A DNA stretch of 64,000 nt from Laccaria trichodermophora (Eukaryota > Basidiomycota > Agaricomycetes > Agaricales > Hydnangiaceae), in contig JACTVC010000022.1 in NCBI GenBank assembly GCA_018417955.1, positions 496,001 through 560,000 on the forward strand, read 5' to 3'. The position numbers were made by a program, and so were the translations under genes. The notes beneath the pieces were generated by a model. The model was not told where the DNA came from, did not search any database, and was given only the letters and a program-made list of their open reading frames with translations. How positions within the stretch are numbered: position 1 is the stretch's first letter; each line of letters starts with the position of its first letter. This document shows positions 45,874-57,073 of this stretch, one piece after another.

Positions 45874-47357
45874 ATGGATCCCGAAACAGCTCCCCTCTTA
45901 TTTTTCGCGAAATTACCCCCAGAGCTACGACTGAACATCACGACCTTCGCCTTCCTCCTCCAAATGCAAGCCGAATTTAGCACAAACGACTACGACGAAA
46001 TGGCGAAGCGCGTTGCAACTACGGAACACATTATGCACATTTCTGGTTGGTCGCACTTGTAAGTGATCAATCAACACAGCGACAAATTCGGAACCTCATG
46101 TCTATTCAGCTCGACATCGGGGTGCACATCCCAAACCCACCTATTCGAGGAATCGGTGTCCGTCCCCCTCAATACCGCAAATTGTATGAGGGGCGGAGTC
46201 CCTTTCACGTTGCAGCGCGGGCAGGTGACATCCCGCTCATCCAACGCCTCGTCCGTCTTGGGTATGACATCAATACCGTCGAAACCACCGGACAGACTGC
46301 AGTGCGTGCAACTGCAGAAAACCTAGGGTATTTCAACGAGAACCCACACCAAGATCTTCTTGTGCTCCAAGCCCTTTTTAGAGAAGGTGCTGACATTAAC
46401 TTCGTGCTTGAGGGTAGAAAGCGTGCCTATATCATCTACGAACTCATCAAGCACGATTGGACCAAGCCGCATAACTACAATACATATGTCGCAGCGATTA
46501 AACTGCTCGTTGAACACGGAGCCCCACTGGATCGTTCCTTGCACGCCGTGGCGGATGCTTGGGGCAGGTCAAACCCCAAGCTTATCAAAGTACTACTTGA
46601 CGCTGGTGCAGATACTGAAGAGCTATGGGATGGCATGACCCCACTCGTGTATGCTGCATCACAGAAAGACCCCGGAGTGGTTCGAGCGCTACTCGATGCA
46701 GGTGCCAACTTGAACGTGCTTGGTACTGGAGAGGGTATCCTGTTTGCAGCTATCAGCCCTATCAAGGATCACTACGTTTATGCACCTACCACTGCTCAAA
46801 CGTTGACGGTACTCTGCAATGCTGGTGCAAACACAGCACAGCTTAATCGTGACAACCACAGCGTCCTGTCCTTTGCATTGACCAGATCAGGTGAAAGTAC
46901 AAAACGGTATCGCACATGGGACACTGTGCCAACTGTAGTCGAAGCACTATGCAACAGTGGCGCAGACGTCAATTTGCATCATCACAATGTGCTGTATGGG
47001 GCGAAGGAAGGCGACACGCCTTTGCATGTTGCCATTAATGCACTTGTTGCTGCAGACGATCATTATGCGAGGTCCACTGAGGGCTATGAGTCTTTGGTAC
47101 GTTCTGAGTGTGTTGAGGTGCTGATTTTGCACGGCGCAGATGTGAATGCTGTGAATGACGCTGGACAAACACCTTTGCATTTGGCTGCTAGTGCATGGAA
47201 CAACCTTGCTTGTGTAAAAGTCCTTTTACAATATGGTGCTAAGATGGATGTGAAGGATTTTGAGGGAAATACACCGCTCATGCTGGCACGGGGTAAAGTG
47301 GTAGATTTCCTTGCGAAAGAGAATGAAAAAATTGGTACCAGAGAGGTTTTAGAATAG
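45874..47357 (+). pseudogene. Ankyrin-repeat protein, copy C, frameshifted in exon 1
   Basis: Exon 1 (45874-46058) is 185 bp, where all other copies have 186. One base is missing near 46012 ('GTTGCAAC' against 'GTCTGCAAC'). The conserved donor (GTAAGT at 46059) and acceptor (TTCAG, exon 2 from 46110) are intact, but splicing puts exon 2 out of frame. Exon 2 (46110-47357, 415 residues) is fully open, with LDIGVHIPNPP and about nine ankyrin repeats, so the loss is recent or a base-calling error. Without splicing, an ATG in the intron (MSIQLDIG) could start an exon-2-only product. Confidence 0.8.
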
Positions 47358-47769
47358 TGTATATTTATCACAGTTGGGGAGCAGTTGATCAGGAATCAGG
47401 ATGGGAGGAATTTTATTTTGTGTTATGAGTAGTAACTTGTACTCGGTGTGCTCAGTTTACTAGTTACTTATTCCGTCTTTAACATCTTTTGCTTGCTTAG
47501 TTCTTGATTTCTAGTTGGTATGTTGAATTGCTTTCCTATGTAATTCTCACTCCTACAGTTCATCAGCAATAATAGACAGTCACGGTCTTCACGAAATCTG
47601 GTCAAGCGCATGATCTTACACCAGTCACGATCGTGGGAAGATGACACTAACCCCTAAACGTAAACGCCTTCCGACAATTGAACGCAACCTCCATCTCCTA
47701 AGTTCTACGCGAACTCCTTTTCCCTTTGTCGGTTGTGATTCACCTTGCCAACATCCATCTGGTATGACG
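47358..47769. other. Intergenic between ankyrin copies C and D
   Basis: It holds the end of copy C and the promoter of copy D. Around 47590-47645 it resembles the region upstream of copies L and M ('TGGTCAAGCGC', 'CGTGGGAAGATGAC'), so promoter sequence was duplicated with the genes. Confidence 0.5.
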
Positions 47770-49276
47770 ATGGATTCCACAACAGCTACCCTCGCATTTT
47801 TTGCGAAATTACCTCTGGAACTGCGATTGAAAATCATAACCTTCACCTTCCTCCTGCAAATGCAAGCCGAATTTGGCACAAATGACTACGACGAAATGGC
47901 GAAGCGTGTCTGCAACTACGGAGTATCTGAGGCACATTACTGGTTGGTTGCGCTTGTAAGTGATGAATACACTGCAGTGACAGATTCGGAATCTGATGTC
48001 TAGTATACAGCTTGACATTAGCGTGCACATCCCAAACCCACCTGTTCTAGAAACTGATATCTATGGTCACGAATTGTATGATGGGTGGAGTGCCATTTAC
48101 GTTGCAGCGCGGGCAGGTGATATTCCGCTGATCCAACGCGTCGTCCGTCTTGGCTATGACATCAATACTGTCGATACCGACGGATCTACGGCAGTGCGTT
48201 CAATCGCAGAAAATTTGGGCTATGGCCGTTACGACGGGAACCCACACCAGGACCTTCTTGTGCTCCGAGCCCTTTTCGAAGAAGGTGCTGACATTAATTT
48301 TGTGCACAAGGATAGAGAGCGTGCCCATATCATCTATGAACTCATCGGACATGACTGGACCAAGCCACACCGCTACAATGCGTGTGTCGCAGCAATCAAA
48401 CTGCTGGTGGAACATGGAGCCCCACTGGATTGCTCCTTGCATGCTGTGGCAGACCCTTACAGCAAGTCAACGTCCAAGCTTATCAAAGTGCTACTTGATG
48501 CTGGTGCCGATATTGAGGAGCTATGGGACGACATGACCCCACTTGTGTATGCTGCGTCACAGAAAAATCCCAAAGTGGTCCAAGCGCTACTGAATGCAGG
48601 TGCCAACTTGAACTTGAATGCGGTTGGTAAAGGAGACGGTATCCTGCTCGCAGCAATCAGTCCAACCAAGTGTCACTACGTTTACGCACCCAACACTGCT
48701 CAGACGTTGACATTGCTCTGCAATGCTGGTGCGAACACAGCACAGCTTAATTGGGATAACGACAGCGTCCTGTCCTTTGCATTGACCAAATCTGGCGACA
48801 GTGCAAAAAGATATCGCACCTGGGACACCGTGCCGACCGTACTTGAAGCGCTCTGCAAAGGTGGAGCAGATGTCAACTTCCATCACCACAATATGCAATA
48901 CAGTAGGGTGAACGAAGGAGACACTCCTTTGCATATTGCCATCAATGCACGTATTGGTACAGATCTTTATGAGAGTTATCCTGACAACTATGAGTCTTTG
49001 GTGCGTTCTGAGTGTGTTGAGATATTGATCTTGCATGGTGCCAATGTCAACGCTAAAAATGATGCTGGACGAACACCTCTTCATATGGCTGGAACACTAA
49101 ACAACGTTCCTTGTGCGAGAGTCCTTTTACAACATGGTGCCAAGTTGGACGTGAAGGATTCCGATGGAAATACAGCACTCATGTTGGCACAGACTCTGCG
49201 TTCAAAAGCAGGGGACGCCCCAGAATTGGTAGCTTTCCTCACGGAACAGGAGCATGAAGGAATTGCATGTACTTAG
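47770..49276 (+). CDS. Ankyrin-repeat protein with N-terminal 2EXR/F-box-like motif, copy D, 483 aa
   Basis: Exons 47770-47955 (62 codons) and 48011-49276 are joined by a 55 bp intron (GTAAGT...ATACAG). The N-terminus reads FFAKLPLELRLKIITFTF. About nine ankyrin repeats follow, with the same insert pattern as copy M, including GMTPLVYAASQ-like and GDTPLHIAINARIG units. It has no stop or frameshift. It lies 412 bp downstream of copy C in the same direction and is followed by an F-box pseudogene on the same strand. Confidence 0.9.
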
Positions 49277-49329
49277 TGATAAAATGTAGAAAAACTCCGT
49301 GAATACTTTCAGTAGCACCATGAACTACC

Positions 49330-50160
49330 TTCACGCATAACCTGTTCGAGATCATAACTCTCATGTATTTCATATTTGAACCTGTTCGGGATGACTCCAG
49401 TCGCGTTTCCAGCCGAACTTTGATTCACTTGTTGCGCATTCCACGACCTTGTGCTCGATATGTACCGCAACCTCGTCCACGGCCTCCTCGTCAATGCCGC
49501 GCCTTCCCCCTCAAAGGCTTCCAACGCCTAACGGACCTAGTAAGCACCACCACCCCAACGGTAACACCACCCACCCGGAACCCAAACCCATCCCCCGTCA
49601 CACCCTGGTACCCCGAAAGCACGCACTTTGTCCGACAATGGTGGCCCAGCCTACGCAGCATCCCGCGCATAAGCTGCACAGTGGTCTTATTAGCGGAAAA
49701 CGACCAATTGTACGCGACTCGTGCTCGCGCAGCATTATTTGCAGGTGCCGGTTAATCATGTTGAGTGGGATAGCTATAATTTGTATGTGACTGCTTTCGG
49801 GCTTGGGTCGGATGGCTTGAATGGCTTGACAACTCCTCGTCTTCGCCCTTTCTCTTCCTCGTCTTCTGGATCCCAGCCCCAGGCCCCCACCACATCTACT
49901 CCCACCACGACGTAAAGGACCCCGGCGCAAACAACGCAAGACGACGGAGTGATGCACCTCTGGTACGTCCGCATGCCATTCGAAGTCGCGCGCGGGTTCG
50001 ACGCGATCTCTGAAGAAGACGACGACGATGGAGGGACGCCTGATTGGCCTAGACCGTTGGTGGCTGTTGATTTTGGACATACGGTTTGGATTGAGTATGT
50101 TGAGGGTGGGGATGTGGATCGGGCGGACGGAGAGGGTAATTTGAGGTTGTTTCGGCCAAG
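49330..50160 (+). pseudogene. F-box family protein, copy R, truncated and frameshifted
   Basis: The 5' part (49340-49470) matches the F-box module of the gene at 51326 (VRDDSSRVSSRTLI), with a small insertion and frame changes. It then joins text like copy M (CRAFPLKGFQRLTDL). A large internal deletion removes most of the second exon. The 3' part (HFVRQWWPSLRSIPRISC, VPVNHVEWDSYNLY, HLWYVRMPFEVARGFDAISE) breaks frame at least twice and has a TAA at 49914-49916. Similarity ends near 50130 after VAVDFGHTVWIEYVEGG, before the normal C-terminus. Confidence 0.8.
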
Positions 50161-50209
50161 TCGGACACCAAAATCCGCTCCTGGAAACCGTATATGTTGG
50201 AGCTCCTAA

Positions 50210-51325
50210 TCCATAGGATTGGAAGACGCTCTTAGAACGGTGACGCGGCAATTGTTGCTCCTCATCACGACGCGCACCGCCGACCTTGTAGCTAATAGGC
50301 TCGAGGGGACACATAGGGCTGGGGGTTGTTAGCAAGTTTTTGGTTCGGTGGAGGAATCAAGGTCTGGAAGACGAGGGTGAGCGCATCCTGAGGCAAAGCA
50401 CAGGAAAAATCGCCCACCGCCTCTTGGATGATGAATGTTAATGAACACTCGCACTGGCCACCTTTCACGTCGTTTCCAGACGCTCTGTCTTCTCCCGCCC
50501 GCCCGATGTGCAAAATTCGCGTCACTTTGTGATCAAACTTCATTGAACATCCTAGACCTCAAGCCAAGCGGTCAAGAATTGTTCGCAGTACTCCGACCTG
50601 AGGTGAACAGGCCGCCGTTGATACCGCGTAATTCAACCCAGAGGTAACATGTAAGCTCTCAGTGGCCTGAGCCTAACTATCGTACAGCAGAGGCTAAGCG
50701 CTAATCTCCTGTCGAGTGCACATCTCCGATGTCAAGTTTCCGTCTTTCGTGGAATCTAAAATAAATTTCAAGTCAACAACTGCACACTGAGTGAGGATTA
50801 GTTTCAATACTCGTCCTGTACCCTGCAGCAAATGCGAGTAATAGAGGACAGTGGTAGACTTGTGCATGGAGGATGACCAGTCGATGACCGGCAATGGATT
50901 GTAGCCGGTGGTTGACTCGTGACAGGACCACAAGGTGGTCCGTGCGGCATCCAACGGTATAAAAGGCAGACATGCTCATGGTAACAACTCATACTTACCT
51001 TGATGGCATAAGCTCCTTCAATTACCTGGGTTTATGGGCCGTGGAGACCCTCCATAGCACGGCGACCTTGTCCTCAGGGGGTGTCTACAGCTTGTATGCG
51101 CTTCGGTGCATGCACCGTCTCAATATTTCCCTGTCCCGCATCGGCCACTCTGGCTGAGCGGGCTCTCTTTTTTACGCTTTTGATGAGCTCTAACCCTAAC
51201 CTTATGTTCCCTATTTACGATTTTGAAATCGATCTCAATCCTTGTCGCAAACCTCCACTTTCTTTCTGCAAGCTTCCGGCCTAAGCTATCATTTCAGAGA
51301 CCGCCTTCAAAATTCCAAACACGAG
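50210..51325. other. Intergenic between F-box copies; no gene supported
   Basis: Short frames occur on both strands (for example minus 50292-50543), but none has recognisable motifs or credible splice partners. Part of it must be the promoter of the F-box/LRR gene. Confidence 0.35.
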
Positions 51326-53015
51326 ATGCACGAGTGCCTCGAAGTGTTCGACATCATAACTCTCATATTTGGAACTGTTCGGAATGATCCTAGTCGCGTC
51401 GCTAGCCAAACTCTGATTGCTTTAGCAGTCACTTGCCGCGCGTTCCACGACGTCGCGCTCGATATTCTGTGGTTCAAACAAACTTCCTTGGTTCCCCTAC
51501 TCAAGATCTTACCACAGAGTTTCTGGAAGGAGACTCCAAATGTTGGCTTTTATCGCACATTTGTGAGTCTTTTCCCCTTGATCATCGAGGCTCTAACATA
51601 ATCATTTTCAGACATGGTCGGCTTTTGTGTTCGAAAAACTGGATTTTACCCGGTTCGATTCCTACGCACAGCGGATCCGATACCTTGATTATGCACCATA
51701 CGCTTGGCACAAGCATATGCCCAGCTCACCATACGACTTGGATTGTCTCGCGTACCTTGCTAAAAGGCGAGATCATAATCACTGCTTCTTTCCGAACCTG
51801 CGTCGTTTGCGGTTTACCGTTCCCGGCTTCTTAAAGCAGTGCCCCAGGGTATTTCTGCAGCACAGCTCCGTCTCACTTTCTCTTGAATGGAATGAAGGCG
51901 ATGAAGATGTCTCCAAGGCACTTTCCTGCATTGAGAAATATGCGCCCGAACTTGAGGGGCTGGACTTGGGTTCTTACATCATGAATCGCGGCGCTGCCCA
52001 GGTTGAGAACTGTAGGCTGCTATCAGCCTTTGTGTGCAAGATGAAGAACCTTACACGGCTTGCTTGTGGGAGTCTAGCACTGTCCGACAAAGCGCTACTC
52101 CACCTCGCCTCTCTACCACACTTGCAATCATTGCAAACTCCGAATACTGTGGACGATATCGTGCGATCTATCAAGGCACACCCTGACCTTGAACATCCTT
52201 TCCTATCTTTACGGCAATTATCAATCAGGGGGCTTGGCGATCTCAAATCCTTTGCGAAATTCCTCGCTTGCGTTCGCCCTGCCCATATGAAGAGTTTGAA
52301 GTTGTCCTTTGAGAATTCAAGTCCTGCGCTGGACGTGGGGGAGGCATTTACTGCTTTGCACGAATCTTCTTCGCACCAGGAATTACGCGAACTCTCTTTC
52401 ACACACGAAGGTAGCGTACCACCACTGGGAAGCTCAACGAACCGTTTCCTTGTTGATGAATGGGTTCTCGGAACACTATTCGCCTTCACGAATCTCACTA
52501 AATTCGAACTCGCGCTCAAGGCCGCGTTTGCGCTGAACGATTCAAACATGAAAGATCTAGCGGCTGCGTGGCCGAGATTAAAGAGTCTACAGCTCGGGTC
52601 ACTGTCAGGTTGGGGTCAGCGGTCCGGGATAACATTGTACGGTATCCTCCATCTTCTGGCTGTATGTCGCGAATTGGAGTATTTGGGAATATCGATGGAC
52701 GTCTCGCCAGCGTCTTTACCCCCCTTGTCGATGATCACGCCGCAACATGCCAACAAGCGCATCACGTACTTGCACGTTGGAGATTCCGTTTTTACGTCGG
52801 ATTGGCCAAAGGTCCGTGATTTGTTTCTTTACCATCCGTTTGCGCAGCTCTGACTCATACTGCAGACGGCGGCGGTTTTAGTGAAGATGTTCCCCAATTT
52901 GAATGGGATTGGCGGCGCTTGGCTGTATTCCGAGTCGACTTTTCATCAGCCAAAATGGGAGTTCGTTATTGAGGAGGTGAGGTTGATCAGGTCTAAAGGC
53001 TTGAATCGGGTTTGA
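51326..53015 (+). CDS. F-box/LRR protein, 528 aa
   Basis: Three exons in phase: 51326-51562 (ATG at 51326), 51612-52811 and 52866-53015. Introns are 49 and 54 bp with GTGAGT and GTCCGT donors. The N-terminus (MHECLEVFDIITLIFGTVRN, TLIALAVTCRAFHDVALDILW) is the F-box type typical of Agaricomycetes. The body has irregular leucine-rich repeats (LRRLRFTVPG, LTRLACGSLALSDKALLHLAS, LRQLSIRGLGDLKSFAKFL, LKSLQLGSLSGWG). The last exon (LVKMFPNLNGIGGAWLYSES) closes the LRR fold as in relatives. Expected role: substrate adaptor of an SCF ubiquitin ligase. Intact. Confidence 0.9.
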
Positions 53016-53219
53016 GGGCTCCGCCATTCGAGAAGTCACACATACGTGGGGCTCGCCGCTCGTATCACCAGTTACAAGGCAGTAGGGTTGTCAGTATAAA
53101 TGGCGGATACTCACAGTTCGTATGTACTATTGATTTTCTACAATAGCAGTCTGCGACATGCATTATTCAAGAACATTGACAGATATCCCCACATCTGTGC
53201 TTCTAGGAGGGATCATGTG

Positions 53220-54470
53220 AACGGATCGAACATCGAATGCCTTGAGATCGAATCCACGAAGTCCTGAGACTGGTATTCGAATCTTTGTACACCAATGATC
53301 CTGGCCGTATTGGCAGTCAAAGCCCTTTCGCTGTCACTTGCCAGCTTTTCATGATTTAGCACTCGGCATTACAAGCGAACCTCTTTTGTCCTCTTATTCA
53401 CAATCCTACCGCAAGAATTTTGGATGGCGGACGGGTTTGACCGAAGGTTTGTAAGTTTTTATTCTACCTTACCTTGGTTACTTACTGATGATGATCCTTA
53501 TTTTTTTGGCTTCGTATGGGTGTCCGATTTTATTCTCAAGCTCGACTCGCCACGCGCAAAGGATCCGGTGACTTTATTATGTGCGCTATCGTCAAGATTT
53601 CATTTTAATTGTGAACCTCTTTTGACATAGACCGACCACCAACCAATTCAAATTTCTGGTAAACCTCCGTAGCGTGAACTTCATTCATCCATACATGCTG
53701 CGTACGTGACTGCCCAGTGATTTTCGGCCGGTTCAAAGGGAGAACCCTTTTTCGGCCTTTTTATTGTAAGCTCTTCACGTACGTAGCCGCATCGACCCAG
53801 GAGATTCTTCGAGCGAAGACCCGGAGGATTCGGGCGCAATGCTTCCACTTCTCTCCACCTGTAGGAGCATGGCGCATCCTTTAAAGGAACGACCTGGGTT
53901 CTTATAACGTTTCATGATTCGTTGTACGGGAAATTCGGACTTCTCAGCTTGCGTGCTAAAAAATGCCGAACTAACGAGGACTTGCGTGGGGTGATCTATC
54001 CCTAGACGGCTCAGCATCCTTCACCTTGCCTCCTTGCGGAATTTGTGGTGGCTGCGGGTCCCAAAATACTGCAGATTGTATTTTGCGAGCCCATCTCGGT
54101 CATGTTTCTCCATCATTACACCGTTTGGCTCTTTTGGAAAGCTCCTGGACCGAATTTTCCCTCCTGAGATCAGGGGCCTGAATGTGCAACTTTAGGATTT
54201 TCTTTGTGCGTTTGACGGGGGAGTCGTTCATCGCGCACTACTCTGCATGAATTTTGTTCGGAAAACGCAAAGATTTGGATATTTTAAAACACCACCATAG
54301 ATTGGCCGATTCTGGCACCGTGATTGGTCTTCACGAACCTCACCAAGCTCGACTTTCATTTGAACATGTTGTTTGTATTGGATGGCGTGATCATCAAGGA
54401 AATGGCACAGCGTGGCCTAGACTGGTGTATCTTCAGATTTTGGGTGGCATCGTACCTCGGATGTCTTGAG
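53220..54470 (+). pseudogene. Decayed second copy of the F-box/LRR gene
   Basis: Around 53340-53459 one frame reads TSFVLLFTILPQEFWMADGF, matching TSLVPLLKILPQSFW of the intact gene, followed by a GTAAGT at the same exon boundary. At about 54323-54450 another piece reads VFTNLTKLDFHLNMLFVLDG, matching AFTNLTKFELALKAAFALND. The DNA between is mostly unrecognisable, and stops break both pieces. It is a relic. Confidence 0.65.
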
Positions 54471-57073
54471 GTGAGGTCGTCCCTCAGCCACACTGAGCGC
54501 TCGACCATGATTAGGTTGCCAAGAGGGAACTTTCGCGCTAGAAATTCATTGAATTTCGGATGGGTCTGATGCGGCTTCAATCCCTTTAATAAAACCTGGG
54601 CGATGTAACATGTGAGCGCTTGAGCGAGTACCTTTGTCCGCATGGTTTTCTCCTCCAGATAAGCAAGAAGCTTGGCTGAACTTTTGGCCAGCAGTCTGAT
54701 GTGCAGTTAGATCTAAGCCTGTCAAATATTATGGGCGGAGAGGGTGGCAGAGATGATCAATAAGATGATTGCGAAAAGAGATGTGATTATTGAGACGAAC
54801 AGTGGTGCTGGGTTCCTCGATTCCTCGGAGTTAAATTTAACGAGGCGAAAATAATTTTTTCATTCCGGTTTGACGATGCTGGAGGTCGAGGATAGTTAAC
54901 GCCAAGTTGGAGCCCAAGGCTAGATAACGAGAATGTGCCTTGCCACGGCTCCGACTACCACAAGGGTTATCCCCTGGTCTTGGTAATTTTGGGGCTCAAG
55001 AAGCGCGCCAAAGGCACCCCACGTTCGAAAGTCACAACATTGGACGACCCTTACGACTCTCAAGGCTCGCGGGAGCTGAACGTATTCACTAGCGTGATGT
55101 TGGGAGTTCTTCCATCACGTCTTCATGTTTCCTTGGAGAGAACATGACGGCTAGGGATGTGTAAGTAATGACACCTAAGACCGAGACATAATTGAAACAA
55201 TTCACTTCAAGCGAGATCTGCGATAGAGCGTTTCGTTATCATTGAGCTAAGAGTGTTGTCCTTGTGTTGAATCTGTGGGTATAGATAGGGCGCTTTTTGG
55301 AACGCGCTGATTGAAAGAATCGTCTTTGTGTTTTGATTTGTCGGATGGATTCTTATGTTCGCCGTTTTGACCGAGCGTATGCTACGGTGCTGAGCGGCGA
55401 GCGGGCTGATGCGGCCAAGATGCGTTTTGTTAGCGGGTGAAGTTGTCTCTATATGATTATTATAAACCTGCGGGCATATGAGGGAGGTAGATTTTCGCCT
55501 AACCTTGGAGCCAACGTATCAAGGGCACTGTGCATAGCGCAATCTCCCTAGGCCTGTGACCCTCCACGTTCGAAGCCTCATGTTTTCTAGCGTTTTCTTA
55601 CTTAGAAGGAAGCGAAGGGGAAGCGAGGCGTGACAGCATGCGTGGGACGACCGATAGCACGTATCGAAAGGTTGCGCGAGTGGGAAGATGCGTAGCCGTA
55701 GAACTTTGAGCTCTGATGTGATGTTTAGATTCTACACGTCGTTGCGAACGTCAATCGGACGTGTGTCAATGTGTTGAGTGCCTTACATATGGACACATAT
55801 AAATTGAGACCGGCGGTACTTATCGTTCAGAGGGTGGGCGCGAGCGCGTCGAACTGTCAGGAGCTGGGTGATGTTTGGATGCAAAAAAATAAGATTTCGC
55901 CGCAGGCATGCAGCCCTGAAGGTACGGATTTAACCCTGGCGCTGTCATGACTCCCGAGAGGATGTGATAAGAGCTGATAAGAGCTTCTTCTGCATGCCGA
56001 CACAACACAATAAGGTGTGAGGTTTATTTAAATAGAACTGTAACGAGGGCTTGACCTGCGAGAGCCTGCGAGGCTGAATCAAAAATGGGGTGAGCGTCAT
56101 TGTTGTAGTGGTAATGGGAGATACGGTTTTACTTACATGGTAATAGGTGAAGAGCGTATCAGATATCCAAGAAGGGTAAGGTGCGGATCTCAGGAGGAAG
56201 AAACGTGCATGATCAAAGAGCAGGTGTGAGGCCAGTGGGCGAGATGACGTGCTCGGAGCCCCACACGCCCAATAAAACGTCGGGGAGCCTCACACCGACG
56301 ACATTCCGGAAAAGATGGACGACAGGCGCCCTTGTGCTTGACTGGTAAAATGCATCGTCTTTGATTACTTATCACGATTGCGTCCATCACTGACAGGAGC
56401 TGACAGGACGTAAGTAACAAATAATAAATAGGCTTTCGGCCAGACCTTGACGTTTCGAGCGTACCGCCAAAGGAAATGACATTGATTGACATTTTAAATA
56501 TCTTGGGGTAAGTACTTGCCTACTACAAGTCGCCACGTAGGGAGTGCTTTCCAGAAAGTGGTCAAAGTTGAGCTCTTTGTAGACCTAGGCCTTATGCTGA
56601 CGCACTGCATGAACATTTCTTCTTCGAGCGAATTTTGCCATTACATTCTGAATAAGAACTTTGCGGGAATCAAGGGAGCGTGATGGACGTTGAGTGAAAT
56701 CGTGGCGGAATCTCCGAAGAACTTTAGAATGGCTGAAAATGGACTGATGGGTATTTCAGGGTGTACACATTGTGTCCCCGTCTTGTACCTTTGCGTCCAT
56801 GACTGGCGCAGCTCACATCTCTTTTCTAACTCTTTTCTTCTCTAAATAACGAATTTGTAGTTCAGGTATGCCAATCAGGCCCCTTTGCTCTCCTTTTCGC
56901 TGACTTTGGCAGTGGAGGAGTACGTGTGGTCCTTCTGAAGTCGCACCACCTTTTGCGGAGGTTTATCTTTCAGTACATATTATTCTACACGAAGCTCCAA
57001 GTCTCTCTTTTACGACCTTTCAAAAACTCAAAAATCCTACGAAGACCATAACACCAACGACTAGGCGGTTGAT
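54471..57073. other. Long intergenic region upstream of the RasGEF/PH/RhoGAP gene
   Basis: I see no gene, RNA gene or clear repeat in these 2.6 kb. The last few hundred bases contain pyrimidine-rich stretches (for example 56819-56845) and probably hold the promoter and 5' untranslated region of the following gene. Confidence 0.45.
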
